Assembly (NCBI GenBank): GCA_015499985.1
Contig: JAAAUF010000317.1
Span: 1-40,194, forward strand
From: Haplosporangium gracile
Taxonomy: Eukaryota; Mortierellomycota; Mortierellomycetes; Mortierellales; Mortierellaceae
Length of the DNA stretch: 40,194 nt
Reading direction: 5' to 3'
Shown: in pieces, positions 1-12,400 of the stretch
Numbering within the stretch: the stretch's first letter is position 1
Layout of the letters: each line of letters begins with the position of its first letter
Position numbers and translations under genes: made by a program
Notes under the pieces: generated by a model
Database searches by the model: none
The model's input: only the letters and a program-made list of their open reading frames with translations
Told to the model about the DNA's origin: nothing

Positions 1-459
1 CGTGCACAGCGGTAGTCCTGCTCCCGATCGAGATGAGAACCCCAAGTGGAGCGTTCAGATCTCCTCCGCGGCATTACCCCCAAGAGCATGTTGACTGAAT
101 GATCCTCGGTCTTCCGGACCCCACAGTCCATCGCCAAGACGGTTTTACACAAGTTTGTTGGTTATCTGAAGAAGCAGGCATCGGAGCTGATCTGGAGGCG
201 TCGGTGCTCTGTGACGATCGCGTGGGAGCAGACGCAGGGCATCTTTGCCAAGAACAAGGCTTCCAAGTGCATAGGCCCTCGAGGTGACTGGAGTCAAGAA
301 TACAGATACATCACCCGGGATGGTTTTTGCCCTTGTGGCGCTTCGCTAGCCGCACATAAGAATGGGTGCTGCCCTAGAACATCCATGAACCCACGCGCGG
401 CCGATGAGCGGCTTGGACAGTTTGCTGGGAAGGAGGAAGTTGTCATTGACGAAGAGTAA
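1..459 (+). pseudogene. Decayed 3' end of a LINE-like (non-LTR retrotransposon) ORF, tentative
   Basis: Reading frame 1 from about position 37 to the TAA at 457-459 reads like coding sequence, but is interrupted by TAG at 13, TGA at 34 and TGA at 100. After the last internal stop it runs for 118 codons. It contains a basic, Trp-rich stretch (KKQASELIWRRRCSVTIAWE) and a Cys/His cluster (FCPCGASLAAHKNGCC). Such a 'W-x-x-R-C...W-E' segment followed by Cys/His residues near the end resembles the C-terminus of some fungal LINE ORF2 proteins, as I remember that family; I see no reverse transcriptase motif because the element continues left of the window. A run of nine A at 661-669 could be an old tail but is 200 bases away. 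The alternative is the last exon of an unrelated gene with upstream introns. Confidence 0.35.
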
Positions 460-2041
460 GGGAAGAGCCCCCTTCATTCGTATCTAGTTTTATTTTGTCT
501 TCTATTGAAGCTGTGAGGAGAGGCAGCGGCAATTGTTGCGCAGAGCCGGGTTGTGGACCGGACTGCGACTGGTGATGGCTCTTGGAAGAGTTTGGTATGT
601 AACCTCTTTCACTATCAAATGCTTCCCTCGGGCTGTTTGTCAGAGAAATGCAACTGTATAAAAAAAAAATCACTTTTTTTGTTCAGCTTGGCTCTGAAAA
701 GTAAGGGAAGAGGGAAGGATGGAAAGTAGGGCGGAAGGGTTTGTATACAACAAGTGCGCCCTATTATTGTTCTCTTTCAATTGTATCCTCCTCAGTCTTC
801 ATGGGTATAGGTTGGTTGACTAGCAGACTGAATGAAAAGTGGAGTGTCGAGAATCTAGACTGGGCAGAGGCAAGGCTGATCTTTCTCAAAGCAAAGTCGG
901 ATGTAGAGATGAAGATTAGTGACAAGGAAAAACAGAGGGTGTGGGATGGGTGTCAAGGTATAGACGAATTGTTATTCAAGTTACTAGGTGCACAGCTATC
1001 TATGGCAGGGAGATAAACTATTTAAACTAAATGATGTAGCAATGCAAAAGTCAAATGAGAGGCTTTCGCATTGGCGCTGGTGGCAAAAATCAAAATTATT
1101 TTGCCACTTTTGTTTGTGTATACAGTTGCACAAACAAAAACGGCGTAGACGCGACATGGAGGGACGACTGAACCGAGCAAAAAAAAAAAAATCGCTTAGT
1201 CGGAAGAAGGAAAGAGCGAAAGGTACATCAACTCAAAAAAAAAAGAGTAGAGGTATTGTAGGAAGAAGTGGAAAAGACGAGAAGAGATAAGACCAACGTA
1301 AAGAAGAGGTAACTTATTTTATGTTCGTTTGTAAGTTGGGAGCGCGTGTTGTGGGCTAGCTTAATTTTTTTTGTTCATTTGAATTTAATATACGACACCT
1401 GAACTCATGCGATAATTCAGTCTCCCTCATTTTGAGCCTATTTTGACAGCTGTCAAGTTTAATTTATTTTCCCATCTTCGTCCTTTCTTTCTTTCCTCCT
1501 CTCCTTCAACAAACAGACAAACATAAACACATAGACCTTTACCCTTATAAACTCTTCTCTTTTGTCCTCCTTTTCTTTTCACTCCTCATTGCAGATTCAC
1601 AATCAACCGATTACCCTGAATCGGCATCGCTCTTCTTGATTTCATGCATTCAATCGCTCCACAGACACATACACTCATTCACTTCCTTGTCATTCTGTTC
1701 AGGAAAGAAACTGATTCACTTCCCCAGCCACCCACTGCGGACTCCTTCTGTTTGTTTTGACCCGGCAAGAAAAGCTCTCTTCCTCTTGTCTCTTCTGCTT
1801 TTTACACTCACTCTTCTTTCCAATCCTACTCCGTCTCTCAAGCTTGGCCACACGAGAGTCATTCACCAGTGCTATTTGGTCATCTCCTCCGTCGACACGC
1901 TGTTGCGTTTCGCGATTATCCCCAGCAACCGCCTCTATCAGGACAAGTCAAGTCAATACTCAACTTGCAATCAACAAACACACCCAAATCCACTCTCTCT
2001 CAGCAGCCACACTCAAAAGCACCATCTCATTCTTTGCAACC
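460..2041. other. Intergenic stretch, no supported gene
   Basis: Homopolymer-rich DNA with A runs near 661, 1180 and 1232 and no reading frame with convincing codon use. From about 1480 the plus strand becomes C/T-rich and then A/C-rich, the composition of promoter and 5' leader regions elsewhere in this window, so it probably belongs to the disrupted gene that follows. Open frames between 1636 and 2172 are a by-product of this low-complexity leader. Confidence 0.5.
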
Positions 2042-3173
2042 CTCAAGGACTTGTCCTCTGCATTGACTGGCTTTCTCTCACCCGAGTCCGCCGCCAACAA
2101 CAACACGAGCACCATCCACTACGTTTTCCCTTTAAAGTGGGATCACCAAGGATCCAAGGACGACTTCTTTAATGTCGTGTGGGATGCCGAGCTTGCCAAG
2201 GTCCCAATAGATCTGGACACTACCGTCAAGCTGGTTTCGAACATGGCGGCTCCCAAGGCGAAGCCTACATTCCCCATCCGCCACAGCGACTACAGCCACA
2301 AGAGCCAGCCTCTATTCGTCTTCGCTGCGACAAGTCCATCGACATGGACAAGAGCTATAAGGAGAGCAGCTATAGGGAGATAAAATACAAGAGCCGAATT
2401 CCCATCCCTTGTCACCACGAGGAGAGCGAGTACAAGGCTCAGCCCTTCATCATCGCTCGCTCCAAGAGGAGCAGTGACTACAAGAGCCGGTCATTTATCC
2501 CCACCCGCTGCCATCAGACCAAGTGCCACAAGGCGCACCGCACCCACCACGAGTACGAGACGAGCCGTACAAATGTTCAAGCTGTCAAGGCCTCAACCTG
2601 CCACTTTGGCATTCATGCCGAACACCTCGATGCTGTCACCAAGGGCACTAGAGTTAGTGCTCATCACACAAACTGCACCAACGCCAACAACATTGGCAAC
2701 GGCAGCGCAACCAGTGACTCAACCAACATCAATGCAGTCTCTATCTTTCTTCGTGGACATTATGGTCACCACCGTGCCTCTGACAATATGGATAGTGGAG
2801 TGCGCAATAGCAACATTCGCTCCAGTGACCAAAGCGCAGAGTGCAACCTCAAGTCTAGCATTACTATTAATCTCACGGGCCATAGCACGAACAGAATGCC
2901 CAACATCCACCCCAGCAACAATTTCAGTCACCATGGCAAGCGGCCAAGCGCCTTCAATTTCTTCACCACGCGGGACCACTGGGGCAATAATATTACACCT
3001 CTGACTCCGTCCTCATGTCGCGCTCCGATATTGACGACGATCTCGATGATCGGTTCCGAGGAGATCGACCTCAACATTCACTTTATCATCGCAGGCCTGT
3101 AGAGGATCTTTTCGAGTGCCTACCTGGCCAACAACAACTCGACATCGCTACTCAATGTACCTTTATCGAATAA
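2042..3173 (+). pseudogene. Frame-disrupted gene with a 16-residue repeat; unknown function
   Basis: Coding-like codon use (C/G third positions, AAG, GAG, ATC, AAC) runs through this stretch but moves between frames: frame 2 from about 2042 to 2340, frame 1 from about 2330 to 2950, then frame 3 from about 2991 to TAA 3171-3173. No GT-AG pair of plausible intron length lies at the first switch. A roughly 48-nt imperfect repeat (consensus Y-K-S-x-x-F-I/V, units near 2295, 2388, 2433 and 2481) is read in the same phase before and after the first switch, so frames 2 and 1 appear to be one ancestral frame broken by an indel. The last part is acidic (MSRSDIDDDLDDRFRGD). The first in-frame ATG of the opening part is 2242. 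It could also be an intact gene with assembly indels. I recognise no domain. Confidence 0.4.
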
Positions 3174-3896
3174 CATAGCATTTTTTTTCCCATGAGGCCA
3201 ACGCTTTTGTTTTTGAGCACCCAGACACCGCCAATGCGCATCGACACGTTTAACTAATTTCTCAACGACTTTTCTCGACCCTTCCACAACATATTGAACA
3301 TATAAACACCCTTAGCACCACTATAGCACGCATATTTACTAGCCTATGACGACAAGCTCCTCCTGCATTGGCAAAGCAAAGCACTGCCATTTTCAACGAC
3401 ATTAACAGTAGCTCCATCGTTTTTTCTATTCCAACCGAAAGTAGTATTTTGCGCAGTTTTTTCCCTCTGTCCATCGGAGAGTGCCATCTTATGAATAAAG
3501 CACAAAAAATATACGAAATATTCCATTTGAATGTATCGCTGTTTTACGTGTTATGTCAAGGCGATATGTCTTGCTAAGTTGCTGTTAGGTTTTCATCTCC
3601 TACTTTTGATGCGGTCAACTTCGTCCAGCCACAGAAAATGAGCATCGGATTGACTTCACGTGACACACTGAAAAAGTATGCTTTCGCGTTTTGTTCATTT
3701 TTCATCTTTTCCAGTTCCGCTCAGGCTTTGTCCTCTTTCCCCATTCGCCACATACCCTCTCACTCGAATGTACATGTAACTTACTCGCTTTCCCCCTCAC
3801 AACATTGCTAACTGCCGCACATACAAGTCTGAAATCTGGATAAAGCTCACTCAGGCAGATTCTACCATCGTCAACACTCCACTCGAGATCACCCCC
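3174..3896. other. Intergenic region upstream of HEN1
   Basis: No supported gene. It holds the presumed 3' UTR of the disrupted gene (T run at 3181-3188) and the promoter and leader of HEN1. In the HEN1 frame there is a stop at 3777-3779 and no ATG between it and 3897, which favours 3897 as the start. Confidence 0.5.
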
Positions 3897-5765
3897 ATGT
3901 ACTTTCCTCCGGCCGCCAACTCTGCCACTAGCTCAACTGCAGACTCTGCCTGTGACGCAGACAACGAACCTCGTTTCTACCCCCCGCTATGGCAGCAACG
4001 CCGCAACCTTGCTCGCCGCATCCTTGACGAGAATCACGCCACCTCGGTAGGTAGAGCAAGGCTTATGTAATTATTTGTATGCTCATTGTTCCTGTGTTCA
4101 TTTTGTGCTACCATTGTTTGAGCCTTTCTAAGTATGATTTTGGCATTTTGTTTTCGCCTAAATAACAACCTTTTTCCATTCAAATTAGGTGATCGACTTT
4201 GGTTGCGGAGAGGCAGCATTGATCTCACTGTTGATTTGGGAGACTACAGGAGACTATCCAATAACTCGTCTAGCAGGCGTTGAATTGAGCGAGGATCGAC
4301 TTCAACTTGCACGAGAGGCATGTCAACCCCAGGACTTTGAGCTCGGAGCTAATCTTCGTGTCAACGAGCTCACCATCGATCTCTTCCAAGGCTCTGTTGA
4401 GCAGCCAGACCAGCGTCTCATCGGATTTGATGCCCTGGTCTGCCTCGAAGTGTAAGTAGCCTTCTTGTTGAGACACCTATTGTTTCCCGTGTTCATAACC
4501 AGATTCTAATCACTGTGGCCTTTTGTACTATATATAACAATAGGGTTGAACATTTGGATCCACCTGTACTGGAAAAGTTCTGGAGCGTCGTCTTGGGAGC
4601 ACTTAAACCCAAGATAGTCATTGTGTCGACACCCAACGCCGAATTCAACATTTACTTTCCTCAACTCAACTATGGAAAACCCAATGCCATCTTCCGGAAC
4701 GACGACCACCGCTTTGAATGGACGCGCCAAGAGTTCCAAGACTGGTGAGTATGTTTCACATGTCCTTTATTTTGCAATGCTAATGCATATATTATTTTGC
4801 AATGCTAATGCATATAACTACTCTGAGCAATAACTAATTAATTAAGCTTTATTTCCAATTTTTGTGCTGGTAGGTGCAATGCCGCTGCTGGACAGTATGG
4901 CTATGATGTGACATACACAGGAGCGGGAGCGCTCCCAGGATATAACCCAGAAGTTGGTCTTTGCACCCAGTTTGCAATTCTCCACGCTCAGAACCCTTCA
5001 CAACAACCTGCACTGGCAGCACTTGGTACCAACACAGAGGATCAGCCATATCATCTTTTCTCACGAGTCGAATACCCAATCTACAAAGAACAACACTCGG
5101 AAGATAAAATCCTAGAATATCTTCATGAAAAGATTGCCTGCATTCGACCACGGTTACCTGAACCATACGAGGGGATGGACGACGCAGGTTACCACAATGA
5201 GACATCATATGGGCATGCGGGTGGCGATCATGGCGAGAAATCTTCATGTGCCTCAAGCCAGCCAGACAACGCCTCTTCCAACGTCACACTTGACGATCCA
5301 CCAAGCGAGCCCAGCATTGAGCTTGGAGTTGTCTTGCTGGAGGACTTGTGGATTATCCTTGGTGTAAGGCAACGGTGCAAGACCAAGATAAACCTAATCC
5401 GCATTCTCGGCCAGAGTTCATTGGTCAGAGTCGAGCAAGAAGCAGGACTGGTGCAGTTTGACGAGGACAACCCGTACTGGAAGAAAGCGGACATATCACT
5501 CGAGGCTCCATACTCTCAGGACAACGAGCACAGCCCACGAGGGTCCGATAATGGCGACTGGAGCGATTCAAGCTTTTACAAAGACGATTATAACAACTTT
5601 GAGGGCGAGGATGAGGCAGGGAGAAAGCCTTATGGTTTGGCGTACCAATACTACACTGACCAGGAGGAGCAACAAGCCGACGTGTCCCCAGACGACAGAG
5701 GGTGGTCAGCCTGGAGTGATCCGCCTGTTACTGAGTATTCGCCAGAATGGTACAGTCCGAAATAA
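3897..5765 (+). CDS. HEN1: HEN1-type small-RNA 2'-O-methyltransferase
   Basis: Adds a methyl group to the 2'-hydroxyl of the 3' nucleotide of small RNAs, protecting them from tailing and decay. Exons: 3897-4046, 4189-4451, 4544-4744, 4874-5765; 501 residues. All introns are GT-AG and junctions keep frame (phases 0, 2, 2). The SAM-binding motif VIDFGCGEA is at residues 51-59. The HEN1 metal-binding signature is present: E137, E140 and H141 in LEVVEHLDPP, and H193 in NDDHRFEWTRQEF; STPNAEFN (166-173) is also diagnostic. The last 170 residues are acidic, Ser/Tyr-rich and probably disordered; no N-terminal dsRNA-binding or PAZ-like region is present, as in animal and fungal forms. ATG 3897 is the first in-frame ATG after a stop at 3777. 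AATAAA lies at 5806-5811, only 61 bp from the end of the convergent STAND pseudogene. Confidence 0.93.
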
Positions 5766-5826
5766 CGATCGATCGCCATTCCACATACCGGCACCCTTCT
5801 CGTAAAATAAACAGTCTTGCTAGATT

Positions 5827-8372
5827 TCATCTGTCAGTTTGCACCAATTGTTCGTGCAGTACATTATATACTGCACAATTGACGATCGCTTCGAGAAGCG
5901 CTACTGGACTCGCTCCCAACCCTGTCGGTGACCGACATGGAGCAGTCGACTTGATCTTGCACATGGCTGAAAACACCATCTCCTGGCTCCAAATTCCATT
6001 CGATGTGGACCAGGTTCGTACAGTCGTGTCGGAACTTGAAGATGCAATGTGGCGTCCATCAGGCGAGAAGAGAACTTTGGATATGGCGTCGTCATGCTCA
6101 TTCAGGATAGAAACTAGAGAGTCTGAATTCAGGTCCCAAAGCTGAATGATTCCGTCAGAACATCCAGATACAAGCTGCTTGCCGTCGGGAGAGAAAGCAA
6201 TACAAGAAGGCCTTTCACCATGCACATCCAGGACCTTGATACATAGACCCGAGACCGTGTCCCATAGCCCAACCTTTCCGTCTTGACCAGCTGTCGCTGT
6301 ATGGTTCCCATCCGTAGAAAAGGCAAGGTCAGAGATACATGCGGCACGGTTACTGGGTAATGCAGAGACAATTGAGGTAGCCGTGTATCTCCAGATATGG
6401 AGCACTCCGAATTCATCTCCAAACACCAGCAGCTTGCCATCCGGCGACAACGCCACAGAGGTGATGGCGTCTGAGAAACGTTCGGAGGGAGAAGCAGGTG
6501 TCCAATTGGAAGTATTGTAAACGGTAAGGGATCCATGTTCCAAGGCAACCGCGCATAGGCTGCCATCGAGAGAGTAGGCGGATACAGCGGGGACATCTTC
6601 GAGTAGAGAGTATGGCGACTCTCCAAACTTTGATCCTTTAAGACATGCACCTTCTAGTCTCGCCTCACGCAGCCAGGACTTGTCGAAGGTGACATTTGTG
6701 AGATCTGCATCCCGAAAATCCGCCAAATCAAACTCTCCTCCAGTCAAGTTGGCCCCCTTGATCTTGATGTATCGCAGATCGGCGCCATTGAAACGCATGC
6801 CGGACTTGACCAAAATAGTGATCGCGTTTGCTGCTAGATTTTGATCGGTACTGTCGCTGTTCCTGGATTCCCGCACCTTTTCCACCAACTACTTGAAAAA
6901 CTGGCTGATCTGCACTCGGTCGGCAAGAAACTGGATGGCCATCGAGCGGTCAGATATGTTGGCGAGTCCCAACTCATGTCCATTCGGCGCCTGCCCTATC
7001 TCTAATGCCCGTTGTTCCTGCAGCGCGTGTCCTCTCTCAAACAGTTGGCCGTCGAGAAAATGTGGTCCACGTCTCCTTCCGAATAGTCTGAGTCAGGACT
7101 ATCTGTCCCGGAGTCACCAGTGTCAATATCGTCTTTGACGGAGCCGTCAGGATCGAACACCACCAGTGAGTAGAGGTAGTCGAGTAACGAAGGGAAGATG
7201 AAACGGTATGTTTTCCCGGACCGAATCAAAGGGACCGATTCCTGCAACAATCTCGCTCTGGCATCCGTTCCGAAGAATCTGCCTTTCCATGTGGCCGAAG
7301 CATTAAGGGTGTATCGAACGACTGAATCATCTTTCTTTTGGTCCTTGAACATCGCGATTGCTAAATCCTTCATGTGCTTCATGCATTCTGCCTCAAAGTC
7401 GTAATCCAGCAACTCGTTGAATGCCCTTTTCTCATCCTTTGTCTTGTCTCTTGAGTAGGGTCGTTGCTTGTTCGCCCTCATCCAGTTCTCGAATACACGC
7501 TTGTAGAGCGCATCGAAGGAGACAAGAGGTCCAGTATCATCTCGGGAAGGCCTTGCAATGGTCGGCAACATGCCCAAGACGCAGAACAGGATGTAAGGGT
7601 GTCCAACAAGCTCCATTAGGTTAGGGATTTCGGCGAACGCCTTCATATATTGCCGAGGACTCCAAGTACGACTATATTTAGACGACCGTGGACCCTCAGA
7701 TTGGACCTCTAGTTGCGGCGGGTGAACGACGTACTTCTCCGCATACTCCATGACCATACTGCGGGTGAAGGGGGCCATGGCGACTTTTTCAAAGAAGTCA
7801 AGGTCGGTTCTGTTGTATTTGTCTGCAGGTGTAGGCTGAAAGCGATCATCAGAGTCCCGGCCGAGTTTGTCACTTCTGCAGGCGATGATCAACTTGGTGC
7901 GCCACTGTCCAGGTTTGTTGAAATTATTCCGGGTATAGATGTTTCGTTGCACTTGAGCCTCGTCGTATCCATCGCAAATTAGAATGAAGTGATGGTTATT
8001 GCGCCTGAGATGTTGGATGTGGTTGGCGCGGAATCCTTTGGACTTGAGCACTTTTCCAAGAATGTCCGAGGAGTCATTTTCAATATCAGTGAGATTGATG
8101 CGGATCGGGATGGAATCGTTGGAACCGGTGTATTGGTCCCACAGTTCGCGCTCGAGTTGTTGTAAGAAATATGCCTTGCCCGATCCTGCGTCGCCCATAA
8201 CCAACATGACTTGTCGCTTGTCCTTCAGAAATTTCATGACAAATGGCAGCAAAGGAAACGCATAGGAATCGGGGGTGTCCAATGTCTCTTTGCCGAGCGG
8301 AGGGATGTAGTTCTCAGGCGACTGCGCCCAGTCCTTCATCCCCAACACACGAAGCTCAGTAGAAGATGACAT
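5827..8372 (-). pseudogene. Broken NACHT-pentapeptide-WD40 (STAND/NLR-like) gene
   Basis: A degraded paralogue of the intact gene at 9422-14632. The first part (8372-7002) encodes 456 residues with a NACHT domain: Walker A is VMGDAGSGKAYF, with Ala in place of the usual Ser/Thr after the lysine, and Walker B is ILICDGYDEAQ. It ends at a TAG after frame is lost near 7040-7080. The linker continues in another frame (GLANISDRSMAIQFLADRV) and reaches a TAG at 6889-6891 exactly where the paralogue reads FFKEQLVE. After it, 6888-5827 encodes pentapeptide-like repeats (GANLTGGEFDLADFRDADL) and five WD40 blades, then diverges at about 5980 and stops at 5827; the paralogue has 22 blades. Frameshift, nonsense codon, degenerate P-loop and truncation together argue for a pseudogene. 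A hidden intron could remove one lesion but not explain the missing blades. Confidence 0.8.
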
Positions 8373-9421
8373 TTAGTCCTAGAGTCGCAGAGAAAATGTT
8401 GTTGTTGGTTGACCTCAAGTTGTGAAGGCTAAGACATAAAAATATGCAGAGGGAGGGTGGTTTGGTTAATTTTCACAGTCGTATTATTGGTATGAAGAGA
8501 TGTGCGATAAAAAGTGGAGTGAGGGACAACATTTTTGTGTTATTGGGATCGAGGAAGTTGAAGAGTTAAGGGCCTACCAGGAGCATATTGCTGCTTATTA
8601 TTTTGTATGTCTCTTGAGACGAGGCGTTGTTGTTCTCTAACAAGTGTATAGTTCCGCTGCTTGAAAGTGACGAAGCGCTTTAAGAAACACAAATGCGCAA
8701 AAACAATAATTCATGTTAATTATTCTGTACCTGGACCCAATATAGTCACTCACACGTCAAATAACGGCAGAAAAAGAGAACTAACATAGTGAAGGGTTCG
8801 CAAATTGAACTTTAAAATGCTTTCTTTTGAGTAGGCTGTTGCGACTATTTGATTGTCGTCGTAAATCCTGATGGTTTGTCGTCGGAATGAGTGAACAGAA
8901 CGGAGAGAGCACAACGTAGATAGAGAAAGTAAGTGGGAGGTAGAGGAATGAAAAATGAAAGGACAAAAAAGTGGAGGCGGGAATGGGAGGAATGAGTCGA
9001 AAAAGAGGGAAGGGGATGAAACTGGCGGGGATTGGGTGCGAAGAGGGAAGGGAAGGAAAAGGGAAGGGGTAGTAAAGAAAAGAAGGGAATTAATAAAGAA
9101 AAAAGTGAAACTGGCGAAGGCGTAAGAAAAAAGGTTTGAAAAAAAACTCGGTCCGGGGGTCGCCTTGCCTCAAAACTTCGCCATTTTGCATGGGGGTCTG
9201 ACCGCATAAAATCGCATATGTAATTAGAAAAATCATATAACGTTAAAAAAAAGCAACGCTATGAAAGCGTCGATCATGATTTTTGTTTTACGCTCACAAT
9301 GCGCCGTGTCTCCAATGATCAATTCCTCCAAAGGTGACAACAATGTTTAATGCTGAATAGATAAAACCAGATAAGAAAAAAGAGAAATAGCAAATGCTGA
9401 AGAATATAATAAATGTAGACT
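8373..9421. other. Intergenic region between the two STAND genes
   Basis: No supported gene. The minus strand is strongly pyrimidine-rich from about 9130 down to 8930 and then A/C-rich, like the 5' leaders of other genes here, so it probably holds the promoter of the broken STAND gene and perhaps a lost 5' exon. A GC-rich block at 9147-9216 stands out from its A/T-rich flanks but I can assign no function to it. Confidence 0.4.
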
Positions 9422-12400
9422 CTATGCACCAATAACAACGGCTCCTCTCTGCCCCAACAGTTTGCACTCAGCCTCAGTCAGACCATGTTCCTGTCCAAGG
9501 CGGGTGCCCGAGACCGCCAACGCTTCGATTCCTGCTGCCCAGCACCTCCGAACCTCGTACTGGGGTCCTTTGCCTTCGACTACCTCCCATACTTGGGGCA
9601 TGTTTTCTTTGCATCCAGTTACCAGAATCAGACCACCTCGAGCCGACTTCCACTGAATCGTCTTGACAGCAACCGTAAAGTCTCCCACCACCGCCAAATG
9701 CTCTCCAGTGAGAGGATCCCATAATCGCATTGTTCGGTCTTCGCTACCAGAGGCGAGGAATCTTCCATCAGGCGAATAGGCAATACAGAGAACCGGAGCG
9801 GCATGACCTGATAATACCTGGCCATCCACTCGCTGATTTGGTGTGTTGCCTGCGACGTTCCAGAGGCGAACACGCCAGTCGACACTACTGGTGGCAAGTT
9901 GGTAGCTAAAGGGCGAAAAGGCGACACAGGTGACGCTTCCTTCGTGTCCTACCAGGCTGAGAAGCTCGTTCCCTGTCTCTGGGTCCCAAACGCGTGCTGT
10001 CCCGTCCTCGCTGCTTGTCGCGATCCTGTCACCGGGAGGCGAATAGGCGATGCAGGTGGCTGTCTTCGAATGACCAACCAGTGCTGGACGAGCTACCTTG
10101 GTATGGGTATCTCTCCGCAAGACGCCATTCTGTCCGCTGATGACGGAGATCTCACTCCCATCCGGGGAATATACTGGGGCATGGAAAAGTCCAGAATCGT
10201 CGTGAACCAACATTCCATCCATCACCCCGCGGGTCTTGTACAATGAAGCTTCTGGCTTGTCCATATGCTCATCAGTTCGAACAACAGATCCTCGCTCGTC
10301 CGTCTGCATAACTGAAATGGGAACCAACGCGCGCCTCCCCGGCCGTGAAACCAAGACTCTGTCACCCTCTTTCGGAGGGGATTTTAACTCAGTGATTGAA
10401 AAATCCCACCATCGCAATGTGTTGTCCCAACCAGAAGTCACAATCTGTGTACCCTTGGGAGAGAACACCACACTAGTGACAATGCTGCCGTGACCCTCTA
10501 GCATTACCAAACAGGTTCCTTGCACCGAATCCCAGATCCGGACCGTGCTGTCATTGCTAGCGGTTGCAATGAAGTCACCGACAGGGGAGAACGAAACAGA
10601 CTCGATGACGTTAGAATGGCCACGCAGAACAGGTTCTGGCTCTCCTGACTCGGTATTCCAGAGCCGAACCACGGCTCCACCAAGATTCGAAGCGACCTGC
10701 TGACCGTTCATGGAGAACGCAGTAGTATAGATTGTGGCTGTATCCTGGCCGTTCAAAGCAAAGTTCCAGCTGTGAACCTTATAATCCTTCGTGGCCGTCC
10801 AAAGCTGCGGAGCTTCTGGTGAATACATAATCGTTGAAACTCCATGCGAATGCTCCAACGTCGACTCGAGACATCCAGTCGCGACATTCCAAATCTTCAT
10901 AGTGCAATCCTCACTGCCGGAGGCGAGGCGTTCTCCTAGAAGAGAGTAGGCAAGACACCTCACTGGATTGTTGTGTCCCTTCAGGACATGCACTTCCGTT
11001 CCAGTGTTGATGTTCCATATCCTGACTGTGTTGTCGACTCCTCCTGAAGCGATGTGAATACCATCCGGCGAAAAGGCGATACTCTTCACAGTGTCAGTGT
11101 GAACGCCATCCAGAACAGGTCCAGGAGAGAGGTTGTTAAAGTCCCATAGTCTCACTGATCCATCCTCACCTCCAGACGCAATCCAACTGCCACTTGGGGA
11201 GAAAGCGACACACTCAATCTCTACGTCCGCGTGAAACTCATGCACAAGATCTCCTGACAATGCATTCCACAATCGGACAGTGCCATCCTCGTCGCCGGAG
11301 ATGATTTGTTCTCCATTTGCAGAGTACGCAATGCTCGTGACCTTGCCGTTGTGTTCTTCCTTGGTCCAGATAACATCCCCAGATTGAGCATTCCAGACTC
11401 GCAGAGCCCCTTTGAAGTCCCCAGATGCAATAGATTGGCTGCTTGGCGAAAATGCGATGCTGGAAATCTTCCTTGTGTGACCGTTCAAAGAATAGCGATA
11501 CTCTGAGGTAGTTCCGAACCAGACGTTGATAGTAGGGGTGCCACCAATCATCGACGCCGAGGCAGCCAGAAAGCCGTTAGGAGAAATCGCAAAGCAGGTC
11601 GTATCTCTTGTGCCGAACGATCCCGAGCCGAAGGTGCGTGCAAAAGGACGCAAGCGAGTTGGTTTGATGGTTTCGTCGTTCTCACTGGCATCACGGCTGA
11701 TGGTCGAATAGGGGTACATTCCGCTCGACATGCTGTTGGTTCGTCCGAACAAAACTGCTCCTTTGACGACGGCTCGGCAGTCCCAGACACGAAGGGTCTC
11801 GTCTCTGCCGCAAGAAGCGAGATGCGTTCCATCCTGAGAGTAAGAGATGCTCACGACGTGGTCAGTGTGTCCTCGAAAAATGGGCCCCGAGCTGCCACTA
11901 CGAGAATCCCAAGTTCGGATGGTACTATCTTCGCTGCAGGAGGCGAGCTGTTGTCCATCAGGCGAATAGGCAATACTGGTAACCCGCTCCGAATGTCCGT
12001 CGAGGGACATCTCTAGGCTCCATGCCCCTCTCGATGCGGACCAAGTTCGTACAGTCGTATCGGAGCTCGAGGATGCAATGTGAAGTCCGTCAGGAGAGAA
12101 GAGAACTTGAGAAATGGCGCCGTTGTGACCCATCAGGGTGAAGAGCAAACCGCCTGTATCCAAGTTCCAAAGTCGAAGGACGTTGTCGGAACCGCCAGAC
12201 ACAAGCTGCTTGCCGTCAGGTGAGAACGCGACGCTCAAAGCTCTTTCATTATGCGCTCCGATGAGCCGGATACATCCGCCCGTGACCGCATCCCATATCC
12301 TAACGCTTCCTTCTTGACCAGCTGTGGCAATACGGCTTCCTCTGGGAGAGTATACGAGGTCATTGATGCAGTCATCATGTCTGGTGAGGAATGCTGTCAA

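Noticed and set aside
741..1290. Two short open frames of 91 and 100 codons
   Set aside because: No family resemblance, A/T-rich codons unlike the neighbouring genes, and one consists largely of Lys/Arg from A runs.
1636..2172. Long open frames in the C/T- and A/C-rich stretch
   Set aside because: They begin without a convincing ATG, are low in complexity and look like promoter and 5' leader DNA.
9147..9216. GC-rich block considered as a miniature transposable element end
   Set aside because: No terminal inverted repeat or target-site duplication could be found by eye.
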